In this document: positions 8,785-17,377 of the stretch, piece after piece
Layout of the letters: every line of letters starts with the position of its first letter
How positions within the stretch are numbered: position 1 is the stretch's first letter
DNA from: Streptomyces polyasparticus
GTDB taxonomy: Bacteria; Actinomycetota; Actinomycetes; Streptomycetales; Streptomycetaceae
Direction of reading: 5' to 3'
Assembly: GCF_014493765.1 (NCBI RefSeq)
Contig: NZ_JACTVJ010000002.1
Coordinates: 243,338-307,337, forward strand
Length of the DNA: 64,000 bases
Notes under the pieces: generated by a model
Seen by the model: only the letters and a program-made list of their open reading frames with translations
Databases searched by the model: none
What the model was told of the DNA's origin: nothing
Translations under genes and position numbers: made by a program

Positions 8785-8926
8785 TCAGCCCCTGCGGCGC
8801 TCGAGCAGACCCTTCAGCCCTGCGGCGTTTGAGCAGATCCGAACGAAGTTCGGATGCGGGGTCCGGGGCGGAGCCCCGGTTTCGGGAAGGGGCGGGGCGG
8901 GGAGGGAAGCCCGCCGCAGGCGCAAC
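8785..8926. repeat. Dispersed intergenic repeat, copy A
   Basis: First of three copies of one intergenic family in this window (others at 24144 and 63748). The order is: a block beginning TCAGCCCCTGCGGCG (present twice in this copy), the hairpin ATCCGAAC-GAA-GTTCGGAT (8837-8855), the hairpin CCGGGGC-GGA-GCCCCGG (8863-8879), then a G-rich block GGAAGGGGCGGGGCGGG and CCGCCGCAGGCGCAAC. It sits between the ilvE terminator and the convergent transporter gene. Confidence 0.9.
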
Positions 8927-8997
8927 GCACCCGCACCCCGGGGGACGGGGCTCCGCCCCGATACCCCGGCAGCCGGACACCCCGTTCCGGGGCCCGC

Positions 8998-10209
8998 CTA
9001 CGAAATCAACCCCACGATCGTGGCGCTGATGAACGACACCAACGTCGCCCCGTACACCAGCTTCAGACCGAACCGGGCAATCTGGTCCCCGTGCTCGGGG
9101 GACAGCGACTTCACCGCACCGGCGATGATCCCGATCGAGCTGAAGTTCGCGAACGACACCAGGAACGTCTGCACGATCGCCGTCGTCCGCTCACTGAGCT
9201 CGATCTTCCCGCCCGGGTTGGAATCCGTGAACGCGAGCATCGCCACGAACTCGTTCGACACCAGCTTCGTCGCCATGATCTGCCCCGCGTCCACGCACTC
9301 GTCCCACGGCACACCCGTGAGGAACGCGAGCGGCGCGAAGACATACCCGAGCAGATCCTGGAAGGACGTCCCGCCGGTCAGCCCGGACACGATCCCGTTG
9401 ATCAGGGCGATCAGCGCCACGAAGCCGATCAGCATCGCGGCCACGGTCACCGCGACCTTCGCACCGTCCAGGATGTACTCGCCGAGCATCTCGAAGAAGG
9501 TCTTCTTCTTCCGCGCCGGCGTGACGACCACATCCTCCTCCGGCGTCAGCTCGTACGGATTGAGCAGCCAGACGACGATGAACCCGCCGAAGAGGTTGAG
9601 CACGATCGCGGCCACGACATAGCGCGGCTCGATCATCGTCATGTACGCGCCGACGATGGACATCGACACCGTGGACATGGCCGAGGCGCTCAGCATGTAC
9701 AGACGCTTCGGCGTCAGCGTGGGCAGCAGCGTCTTGATCGCGATGAAGCTCTCGGACTGCCCGAGAATCGCGGCCGACACCGCGTTGAACGACTCGAGCC
9801 GCCCGGCGCCCGTGACCTTCGACAAGGCGATGCCGAGGTACTTCACGATCAGCGGCAGCACCCGCAGGTACTGCAGGATCCCGATCAGCGCCGACACGAA
9901 GATGATCGGCATCAGCACGCTGAGCAGGAACGGCACATTGCCCTCGGCGTCCGGGTCGGCAAGGCCCCCGAACACGAAGGACGTGCCCTCACCCGCGTAT
10001 TCGAGCAGCTTGCCGAACCCGTCCGCGAGCCCGTTGACGGCACTCTGCCCCAGGCTCGTCTTCAGCATGAGCAGCCCGAGCAGGAACTGGACGACGAGCA
10101 TCAGCCCGATGTACGGAGCCTTGACGCGAAGGAGCCGCACATCGCGGGACGGCAGGAAGGCCAGGGAGAGGAAGACGGCGAGGCCGGCGATGCCGATGAG
10201 GATGTGCAT
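8998..10209 (-). CDS. Concentrative nucleoside transporter family protein (NupC-like)
   Basis: A 403-residue integral membrane protein with about 10 membrane segments. Characteristic CNT features are ILGQSESFIAIK (substrate and cation site), the N-terminal ILIGIAGLAVFLSLAFLPSRDVR, and ATKLVSNEFVAMLAF near the C-terminus. CNT proteins import nucleosides with protons or sodium. ATG 10209 starts the conserved N-terminus; its ribosome binding site is weak (AGGGCGG). The gene faces a dispersed repeat at its 3' end and is divergent from the CHAT gene. Substrate specificity cannot be fixed. Confidence 0.92.
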   Translation of the reverse strand: MHILIGIAGLAVFLSLAFLPSRDVRLLRVKAPYIGLMLVVQFLLGLLMLKTSLGQSAVNGLADGFGKLLEYAGEGTSFVFGGLADPDAEGNVPFLLSVLMPIIFVSALIGILQYLRVLPLIVKYLGIALSKVTGAGRLESFNAVSAAILGQSESFIAIKTLLPTLTPKRLYMLSASAMSTVSMSIVGAYMTMIEPRYVVAAIVLNLFGGFIVVWLLNPYELTPEEDVVVTPARKKKTFFEMLGEYILDGAKVAVTVAAMLIGFVALIALINGIVSGLTGGTSFQDLLGYVFAPLAFLTGVPWDECVDAGQIMATKLVSNEFVAMLAFTDSNPGGKIELSERTTAIVQTFLVSFANFSSIGIIAGAVKSLSPEHGDQIARFGLKLVYGATLVSFISATIVGLIS

Positions 10210-10475
10210 GGGGGCTACCGCCCTGCGCCGGGGTGCTTCGCGGTCATGGGTGGGCTGGTACGGGCGGGCGCGGGGCAGCTGATCATTCGTCAAGGAGACC
10301 CGGAGCGAACGCTTTCGCGAAGGACGCGGGCCGCAGTCCGCGGCGAGTCCACCCGTGCCGCGTAGACGCTGCTGTCGAGAGTCGGATTCTGCCCATGGCG
10401 TTCGCACCTCCCGTCCGACGGCGCCGTGGGATCGTGGAGTCGGCTTGGCACCTGGCGGGGACGGGGGTGGGCGCC

Positions 10476-12857
10476 ATGAGCATGGTCGACTTCCAAGCCG
10501 ATGTAGGGCCCGCGGGACCCGACGCCTATCAGGTCACGCTGCGGACCGCGGACGGCGCCGAGGCGAGCACGGACCACGTGGGGCTGCCTGTCGGGGCGCA
10601 GGAACTGCGCATGCTCTGCGCGCGGATCCCCGATGCGATCCTCGCCTCGTCGGCGGTGGTCCGCCGCAGTGCGCCGCCCGAGGAGCGGCCGGTGCAGGAA
10701 CTGGGCCGGATCCTCTTCGACATCCTCATGGCGGGGGAGGGGCGTGCACTGTTCGCGACAGCCCGCCATCGCGCCGCCGAGGCGGATCGGTCCTTACGCC
10801 TGGTCCTGCGGGTGCGGCCACCGGAACTGGCGCGACTGCCCTGGGAGTTCCTCTTCGACAGCGCCGAGAACAGCTATGTCTGTACGACGGTTGCACTGGT
10901 GCGCAGACCCGAACTGGCCGTGCCTCAGCGGCCTTTGACCGTCGCCGCACCCTTGCGCATCTTGTGCATGGCGGCCCGCCCCGACGGGCTCGATCCGCTC
11001 GCGGTCCAGTCGGAGCGGGAGCGGCTGGGCGACGCACTGTCCGACCTGCGACGGGCCGGACTCATCGAACTCGGCTGGGTGGAGGGCGAGACCTGGCGCG
11101 CGCTGCGCACAGCGCTCACCCGGCGGGGCCCGTGGCATGCCCTGCACTTCATCGGCCACGGCGGCTTCGACCCGGTCGCCCAAGAGGTCACCCTCGCGCT
11201 CGCGGGCGAGGACGGCGGTACGTATCAACTGGGCGCCGAGAACCTCGCGATGATGCTCGACGACCATCGCTCCCTGCGCCTGGTCGTCCTGAACGCCTGC
11301 GAGACGGGCCGCTCGGCGGCCGGCGATCCCTTCTCCAGCATGGGCGGGGCGCTACTGCGGGCAGGGGTCCCGGCGGCCCTCACGATGCAGTACGCGATCT
11401 CGGACCGTGCGGCGGTGGAGTTCGGCCGCACCTTCTACGAGGGCCTCGCGCACCGGGTGCCGGTGGATGCGACGGTGACGGAGGCGCGGAAGGCGATCCG
11501 GCTCGCGCTGCCGGGGACGTTGGAGTGGGGGACGCCTGTGCTCCATATGCGGGCAGTGGACGGGGTGTTGTTCGAGGCCGGGGAGGTCGGGGACATCGCG
11601 GTGGCCGGGCGGGCCGCAGGGGTGAGCGCCCAGTCCGGTGGGACCGGGACCGAGCCGGTGAGCCCCGGGCCCGTGCGGACCGATGAGTCCGTACGGGCAG
11701 ATCTCGGCCGGTACTTCCGTGACCGGAGGGCCGGAGGTGCTGACTCGAAGGCTTTGGCTTTCAGCCGGTTCTTCCATGGCGTGACGTTCGCAGGTGCCGA
11801 CTCGGAGCGTGGCCTGGGTGCATGGTCCTCCCCGCGCAAGCGCACCCTGATCGGCCCGCGACAGCCTCGTGCGACCTCGGTCGGAGGCGTCAAGTACCCC
11901 AGTTCACTGGCGTTCAGTGATGATTCCCGACTGCTCGCCATCGGCTGTCACGGACGGGTCGCAGTGGTGGTCGACCAGGCCGGCGAACGCGTCTGCCGAG
12001 TGCGCCCCGGGGGGCAGGTGCCCGAGGCGGCTCCTTCGTCCTTCCGGTATCAGGACCGGGTCCTCGCGGTGGCCTTCGACGCCGCCGACGGCGCCCTTGC
12101 GGCCGTGGCCGGAGCTTCGGTGCACACCTGGAGTTGCGGCACGGGCGCCTCCCTCACCAGGCGCGATCTCGCCGCAGGCGGGATCTTCGACGTCGCGTCG
12201 GTGGCCGACGGCGGTCGTGTCGTCGCCACCGGTGAGTACGGCCGGGTGAGACTCACCGGTCCCGGGGACAGGACGCGGACGCTACAGGTCGCCGGTCACG
12301 TGGAGACCTTGGCGCTCTCCGTGGACGGCACCTTGCTCGCGGCGGTGTGCGAGGCGAAATGGGGCTACAAGACTGCGCGCCGCCACAGCGAGGTGCTGGT
12401 CTGGGATGGGGCATCGGGTGGTGAACTGCTGCGGCTGCCCCATGACGACAGTGTGCGAGCCGTCGCCTTCAGCCGGGACGGCGGCCGCCTTGCGACGGCG
12501 AGCGGTGCTTCCGTATGCATCCGTGACCTCCGCACGGGGCGGCGGGTCATCGAGATTCCGCAGCGGGCCGAGGTCCAGGACCTCGCCTTCGGTCCGGACG
12601 GCTTGACGATCGCGGTCGCCCACCGCTGGGGCGCCACGGTATGGCGGAGGCCGAAGGCGGTCGCCATGCGGGATGAAATGTTCTCGACTGTATGGGGGGA
12701 GCAGAGGGCAATCGACTCGTGGGAGCACCGCTCTCCGCCTGCGGGCGGGGAGTCATCGGACGCCCGTTCGGGGACGAGAGCTATCGCCTTCAGCCGCGAT
12801 GGCAGCCTGCTGGCCGTCATCGAGGGAACCAAAGTCCTGCTCCTCCACCTCACCTGA
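10476..12857 (+). CDS. CHAT-domain protease with C-terminal WD40 propeller
   Basis: A 793-residue two-part protein. The N-terminal half is a CHAT (caspase HetF associated with TPRs) peptidase: the catalytic His is in LHFIGHGGF (His228) and the Cys in VVLNACETG (Cys275). From about residue 470 to the end there are seven WD40-type blades (for example SLAFSDDSRLLAIG, VRAVAFSRDGGRLATAS, TRAIAFSRDGSLLAVI), enough for a full propeller that probably senses a partner. CHAT peptidases are known in bacterial conflict and cell-death systems, for example Craspase. ATG 10476 follows GGGGGTGG. A 146-residue gene follows after 21 bases and is probably the partner. The target is unknown. Confidence 0.9.
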   Translation: MSMVDFQADVGPAGPDAYQVTLRTADGAEASTDHVGLPVGAQELRMLCARIPDAILASSAVVRRSAPPEERPVQELGRILFDILMAGEGRALFATARHRAAEADRSLRLVLRVRPPELARLPWEFLFDSAENSYVCTTVALVRRPELAVPQRPLTVAAPLRILCMAARPDGLDPLAVQSERERLGDALSDLRRAGLIELGWVEGETWRALRTALTRRGPWHALHFIGHGGFDPVAQEVTLALAGEDGGTYQLGAENLAMMLDDHRSLRLVVLNACETGRSAAGDPFSSMGGALLRAGVPAALTMQYAISDRAAVEFGRTFYEGLAHRVPVDATVTEARKAIRLALPGTLEWGTPVLHMRAVDGVLFEAGEVGDIAVAGRAAGVSAQSGGTGTEPVSPGPVRTDESVRADLGRYFRDRRAGGADSKALAFSRFFHGVTFAGADSERGLGAWSSPRKRTLIGPRQPRATSVGGVKYPSSLAFSDDSRLLAIGCHGRVAVVVDQAGERVCRVRPGGQVPEAAPSSFRYQDRVLAVAFDAADGALAAVAGASVHTWSCGTGASLTRRDLAAGGIFDVASVADGGRVVATGEYGRVRLTGPGDRTRTLQVAGHVETLALSVDGTLLAAVCEAKWGYKTARRHSEVLVWDGASGGELLRLPHDDSVRAVAFSRDGGRLATASGASVCIRDLRTGRRVIEIPQRAEVQDLAFGPDGLTIAVAHRWGATVWRRPKAVAMRDEMFSTVWGEQRAIDSWEHRSPPAGGESSDARSGTRAIAFSRDGSLLAVIEGTKVLLLHLT

Positions 12858-12878
12858 GCCCCTTGACGGAAGGCGGAC

Positions 12879-13319
12879 ATGACAGCCGAGCCCCCGCACC
12901 GAGCCGCCCTCTTCATCCCCGAACAGGACGCCCCCGGCACCGAGCAACCCCTCGTCGAGGCCCTCCAGGGCCTCGGTCTCACCGTCCAGGTCAAAGCCGT
13001 CCCCGTACAAAGAAGCCTGGAACTCCTCATCCTCATCACCCTCCCCCTGCACGCCTTCCTCGGCAGCCTCGGCGGCAAGCTCGCCGACGACGCGTACCGG
13101 AAGCTCAAGGATGCGATCCGGCGGACGGCGTCGCGCCCCGTCGCCGTGCAGGACACCGAAACCGGCGTCCGCGCCCACCTCACCCCCGACCTCGGCGACG
13201 AGGCGTACCGGCAACTCGCCGCCCTGGACCTGAACCTGATCCGCGGCACCCTCCGCTACGACACCGAGGCGCGCTCCTGGCGGCTGGCCGAGGAGGCCGA
13301 AGGAGCCGAGGGGGCCTGA
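12879..13319 (+). CDS. Small protein encoded with the CHAT protease, function unknown
   Basis: 146 residues, not confidently recognised. It starts at ATG 12879 with GGAAGG a few bases upstream and 21 bases after the CHAT gene stop, so it is very likely co-transcribed. Visible layout: a short alpha/beta start (AALFIPEQD, LTVQVKAVPV), a hydrophobic segment LELLILITLPLHAFLGSLGG (about residues 47-66), a basic helix KLADDAYRKLKDAIRR, then a beta-rich end. The pattern recalls the small constant components that accompany caspase or CHAT effectors in NTP-dependent conflict systems (EACC1-like), but this is only by layout. It could be a membrane-linked adaptor, inhibitor or substrate. Its last 64 bases overlap the convergent transporter pseudogene. 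Confidence 0.72.
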   Translation: MTAEPPHRAALFIPEQDAPGTEQPLVEALQGLGLTVQVKAVPVQRSLELLILITLPLHAFLGSLGGKLADDAYRKLKDAIRRTASRPVAVQDTETGVRAHLTPDLGDEAYRQLAALDLNLIRGTLRYDTEARSWRLAEEAEGAEGA

Positions 13320-14736
13320 CCGCCGCGCGGCCGCAGCGCCACGTACACCACCCCACCCACCACCCCCGACAACACAAAGCTGCAGTCCACCTCGCCGGTC
13401 AGCCCCAGCAGCACCCCCTCGTACAGAGGCGTCGACACCGCCGCAAGCCCGACCGCCGCGCCCGCCGCCCAGGCGAAGGCGGCCCGCGGCTCCCAGCCGG
13501 ACCGGAACCAGTAAGCCCCGCCCCGCGAGCGCCGGTTGAAGACCTGGAGGGCCTCCGGGTCGTAGGAGCCGCCGAGCCGGACGTGCGCGATCGGCGTGAT
13601 CACCGCCCAGGGCGTGCCCACCGCCGTGAGCAGCAGCACGAACGAGGTCATCGCCGACTGCGCGTCCCAGGCGAAGTGCCCCGCGAAGACGAAGCCCGTG
13701 GCGACGACGGCGACCAGAGCCGTCGCCCGTACGCGGGACGCGCGCGGCACGATCGCGTCCAGGTCGAGGCCCATCGAGTACAGCATCAGACCGGCGTTGC
13801 CCACCGAGCCCGCCGTCGCCGCGAGCAGCAGCGGCAGCAGGTACCAGCCGGGCGCCGCGTCCACCAGCGGGCCCGCGTAGTCGAGGCCCGCGCGGGCCGC
13901 CAACGCCGTGAAGGTGCCGAAGAGTTGGGGCAGGAGAAGACCCACGGTCAGGCCCACGCAGGTGGCCCGCAGGACCGAGCGGGAGGAGTGGCGGGCCGGG
14001 GAGATGTAGCGGGTGTAGTCGCCGAGGAGGGTGATGAAGGCGACCGGTCCGCTGAGCCCCGCCGCGACTGCGGCCAGGGCCCAGGTCGGCCAGAAGGAGC
14101 CCAGGAGATACGGGGTGTCGGGCGGTGCGGCCGTGGTGAACTCGCCCGCGTACGCGAACAGTCCGAGCAGGAGCAGGGCCGTCATGCCGAGGGCGAGCAC
14201 CTTCGAGAGGCGGAGCAGGAGGCTGGTAGCCGTAGACCGCCGCGAGCACGGTCGCGCCCGCGAGCAGCGCGTAGACGAGGCCGTGCACCGGGCCGCTGTC
14301 CGGCAGTCCGGTCAGCCGCGCCGGCGTGCCGATCATGACGTCCCCGCCGATCCACAGCGTCAGCGCCGTGTAGCCGATGGACAGAAGCAGCCCTACGACG
14401 GAGCCGATGAGCCGTCCCCGTACACCGAAGGCCGCGCCGCTCGACGTGGAGAGGTTCGTCGCCGTCCGCAGGGACACGAGTGCCAGCGGTGCGGTGACCG
14501 CGACGCCCACCGCCGTGCCCGCCACGATCGCCGACACCGACGCCCACCAGCCGAGCCCGAAGGACGGCGGCAGCCAGCCGAAGACGATCACGCCGAGGCA
14601 GAGGTTGGAGCCGAGCAGGATCGAGATCAGGTCGCGCGGACCGCTCGCCCTCCCCCTAGCGCTCAACTTCGTTCGAGCGGGGAGGTACCCCCCTCTCCTC
14701 CGGGATGGTGTCGACTCCGCGCTGTTCTATCGGCAT
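13256..14736 (-). pseudogene. NCS1-family cytosine/purine/allantoin transporter, frameshifted
   Basis: Remnant of a nucleobase-cation-symport-1 transporter with about 12 membrane segments. The N-terminal part (LISILLGSNLCLGVIVFGWL to VLAAVYGYQ) and the C-terminal part (LLLRLSKVLALGMTALLLLG onward to 13256) are in different frames. The join is near 14219-14224, where one extra base (G on the plus strand) breaks the frame. A second lesion lies at the 5' end. From ATG 14736 the reading (MPIEQRGVDTIPEE) runs into TAG within a palindromic insertion at 14649-14685, after which the coding frame resumes. Two separate lesions argue for genuine decay. It lies next to the urease genes and may once have imported a nitrogen source. 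Confidence 0.85.
14649..14685. repeat. Short palindromic insertion in the transporter pseudogene
   Basis: CCTCCCC and GGGGAGG flank the core GCTCAACTTCGTTCGAGC, itself a hairpin (GCTC-AAC / GTT-CGAGC). It interrupts the N-terminal codons of the transporter and introduces a TAG stop. The loop CTTCG/CGAAG resembles that of the dispersed intergenic hairpins at 8837 and 24168, so it may be a relative of those elements. Confidence 0.65.
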
Positions 14737-14896
14737 GGGCGGGCTCCCCTTGCGGTCGTGGCGCATGGTTTGAGTGCCGCTCAAAGCGGCGGCTCCCAAG
14801 AATGTGACGGACATCAAGCTCGCAGGTCAATGTTTCCGTTCATGGAAGTGTCGGTTTAGAGTGAAGCTCTAAACCTGATCGAGGGAGCGCCCGGCC

Positions 14897-15649
14897 ATGC
14901 GACTCACCCCCACCGAACGCGACCGCCTGCTCCTGTTCGGCGCCGCCGAGCTGGCCCGCGCCCGCCGGGCCCGCGGCCTGAGACTCAACGTCCCCGAGGC
15001 CACCGCGCTGATCGCCGACACCGTGTGCGAGGCGGCCCGTGACGGTCTGCGCCTGGCCGAGGCGATCGAGCGGGCCAGGTCCGTGCTCGGTCCTGACGAC
15101 GTCCTGCCGGGCGTCACGGACGTGGTGACCGAGGTGCATGTGGAGGCCGTCTTCGACGACGGCTCGCGGCTCGCGGTGGTCTCCGACCCGCTGGCCGGAG
15201 GATCGCTGGGCCCCGAGGCGCCGGGTGCGGTCCTGCCCGGCCCCGCCCACGAAGAGCCCGCGCCGGCCGTCCGTATCCCCGTACGCAACACCGCGTCCGT
15301 CCCCGTCAGCATCACCTCGCACTTCCACTTCTTCGAGGCCAACCCGCGGCTCGACTTCGACCGCGCCACGGCGTACGGCATGCGGCTCGCGATCCCGGCC
15401 GGGGCGTCCGTACGGTTCGGGCCCGGCGAGTCGGCCGAGATCGGACTCGTGCCGATCGGTGGCGAGCGGATCGCGATCGGGTTCGCGGGCCTGGTCGACG
15501 GGCCGCTCGACGCGCCCGGCGCCCGCGAGGAGGCGCTGCGCCGCGCCGCCGCCTGCGGCTATCTCGGAGCCGAACCCCTGGACGAGCGCGGCGCCACCGG
15601 CACCCACGGCCCCGCAGCCGACCCGAAGGAAGAGGAGGCCGGGCGATGA
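14897..15649 (+). CDS. Urease gamma/beta fusion subunit (UreA-UreB)
   Basis: 250 residues joining two urease subunits. Residues 1 to about 97 are UreA/gamma (MRLTPTERDRLLLFGAAELA, VTEVHVEAVFDDGSRLAVV). About 115-210 are UreB/beta (VRIPVRNTASVPVSITSHFH, HFFEANPRLDFDRATAYG, IPAGASVRFGPGE). Such fusions occur in some actinobacteria and in Helicobacter. ATG 14897 follows GAGGGAG. The stop overlaps the ureC start (ATGA), so the two are coupled. No ureD, ureE, ureF or ureG lies nearby, which is unusual because nickel loading normally needs them; a second canonical cluster elsewhere could provide them. Confidence 0.93.
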   Translation: MRLTPTERDRLLLFGAAELARARRARGLRLNVPEATALIADTVCEAARDGLRLAEAIERARSVLGPDDVLPGVTDVVTEVHVEAVFDDGSRLAVVSDPLAGGSLGPEAPGAVLPGPAHEEPAPAVRIPVRNTASVPVSITSHFHFFEANPRLDFDRATAYGMRLAIPAGASVRFGPGESAEIGLVPIGGERIAIGFAGLVDGPLDAPGAREEALRRAAACGYLGAEPLDERGATGTHGPAADPKEEEAGR

Positions 15650-17367
15650 GCCGTCCCGGAGGACACCCCGCCGAAGCCCGCCGGCTGACCCCGCAGGAGT
15701 ACGCGGCCACGCACGGCCCCCGCGCCGGCGACCGCGTCGTCCTCGGCGACAGCGGCCTCGTCGTGCGCGTGGAGTCCGACTCCCAGGCGTACGGCGACGA
15801 GTTCCTCGCCGGTTTCGGCAAGACCGCCCGCGACGGGCTGCATCTCAAGGCGGCCGCCGTCAGAGAGACCTGCGATGTCGTGATCAGCAATGTGCTGGTG
15901 ATCGACGCCGTGCAGGGCATCCGCAAGACCTCGATCGGCATCCGCGAGGGCCGCATCCACGCGATCGGGCGGGCGGGCAACCCCGACACGCTCGACGGCG
16001 TGGAGGTCGTGGTCGGCACCGGCACCTCGATCGTCTCCGGCGAGGGCATGATCGCCACCGCCGGAGCCGTCGACACCCACGTCCACCTGCTGTCCCCGCG
16101 CATCATGGAGGCCTCGCTCGCCTCCGGCGTGACCACGGTCATCGGCCAGGAGTTCGGCCCGGTGTGGGGCGTCGGCGTCAACTCGCCCTGGGCCCTCAAG
16201 CACGCCTTCAACGCCTTCGACGCCTGGCCGGTCAACATCGGCTTCCTGGCGCGCGGTTCGTCCTCCGACCCGGCACCCCTCACCGAGGCCCTGGCCGAGG
16301 GCGGCGCCTCCGGCTTCAAGGTGCACGAGGACATGGGCGCGCACACCCGCGCGCTCGACACGGCGCTGCGGGTCGCCGAGGAGTACGACGTCCAAGTCGC
16401 CCTGCACAGCGACGGGTTGAACGAGTGCCTGTCCGTTGAGGACACCCTGCGCGTGCTCGACGGCCGCACCATCCACGCCTTCCACATCGAGGGCTGCGGC
16501 GGCGGCCACGTCCCCAACGTCCTGAAGATGGCGGGCGTCCCGAACGTCATCGGCTCCTCCACCAACCCCACCCTGCCCTTCGGCCGCGACGCGGTCGCCG
16601 AGCACTACGGGATGATCGTCTCGGTCCACGACCTCAAGACCGACCTGCCGGGCGACGCCGCCATGGCCCGCGACCGGATCCGCGCCGGCACGATGGGTGC
16701 CGAGGACGTCCTGCACGACCTGGGTGCGATCGGCATCACCTCCTCCGACGCGCAGGGCATGGGACGGGCGGGCGAGACGGTCCGCCGTACGTTCGCGATG
16801 GCGGGCAAGATGAAGGCGGAGCTCGGCCCGCTGGAGGGCGACGGCGCGCACGACGACAACGCGCGCGTCCTGCGCTACATCGCCAAGCTCACCATCAACC
16901 CGGCGATCGCCCACGGTCTCGCGCACGAGATCGGTTCGATCGAGGTCGGAAAGATGGCGGACATCGTGCTCTGGCAGCCGGCCTTCTTCGGCGCGAAGCC
17001 CCAGCTCGTCCTCAAGTCCGGCTTCCCCGCGTACGGGGTCACCGGCGACCCGAACGCGGCCACCGACACCTGCGAACCCCTCGTCCTGGGACCGCAGTTC
17101 GGTGCGCACGGCGCCACGGCGGCCGACCTCTCGGTGGCCTTCGTCTCGCAGGCGGCCGCCGCGCTGGAAGGCGACCGGATGCCCACGCGCAGGCGCAGGG
17201 TCGGCGTGCGCGGCACGCGCGGCATCGGCCCGGGCGACCTGCTCCTCAACTCCCGTATCGGCGCCGTCGACGTGGACGCCCGCAGCGGCCTCGTCACCCT
17301 CGACGGCCGGCCCATGCGCTCGGACCCCGCCGACTCCGTATCCCTGAACCGCCTCTACTTCCTGTGA
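15646..17367 (+). CDS. Urease alpha subunit, divergent type (UreC)
   Basis: 573 residues with the amidohydrolase fold. Ligands expected from the Klebsiella enzyme are present: HVH at 145/147, the carbamylated Lys225 in GFKVHED with His227, His254 in LHSD, and Asp368 in TSSDAQ. In the mobile flap the catalytic His is kept (His328), but the neighbouring Cys of canonical ureases is Val327 (SVHDL instead of CHHL). The segment after HVH (LLSPRIMEASLASGVTTVIG) also departs from the usual sequence. It is coupled to the UreAB fusion by ATGA and followed 10 bases later by agmatine deiminase. It is either a true urease of an atypical clade or a hydrolase for another ureido compound. Confidence 0.92.
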   Translation: MSRPGGHPAEARRLTPQEYAATHGPRAGDRVVLGDSGLVVRVESDSQAYGDEFLAGFGKTARDGLHLKAAAVRETCDVVISNVLVIDAVQGIRKTSIGIREGRIHAIGRAGNPDTLDGVEVVVGTGTSIVSGEGMIATAGAVDTHVHLLSPRIMEASLASGVTTVIGQEFGPVWGVGVNSPWALKHAFNAFDAWPVNIGFLARGSSSDPAPLTEALAEGGASGFKVHEDMGAHTRALDTALRVAEEYDVQVALHSDGLNECLSVEDTLRVLDGRTIHAFHIEGCGGGHVPNVLKMAGVPNVIGSSTNPTLPFGRDAVAEHYGMIVSVHDLKTDLPGDAAMARDRIRAGTMGAEDVLHDLGAIGITSSDAQGMGRAGETVRRTFAMAGKMKAELGPLEGDGAHDDNARVLRYIAKLTINPAIAHGLAHEIGSIEVGKMADIVLWQPAFFGAKPQLVLKSGFPAYGVTGDPNAATDTCEPLVLGPQFGAHGATAADLSVAFVSQAAAALEGDRMPTRRRRVGVRGTRGIGPGDLLLNSRIGAVDVDARSGLVTLDGRPMRSDPADSVSLNRLYFL

Positions 17368-17377
17368 GCTGAGAACG

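Noticed and set aside
12879-13319. Gasdermin as the partner of the CHAT protease
   Set aside because: The protein is only 146 residues, much shorter than bacterial gasdermins, and shows no matching N-terminal pore domain.
14210-14230. Programmed frameshift in the NCS1 transporter
   Set aside because: No slippery sequence is present and the second lesion at the 5' end shows that the gene is decaying.
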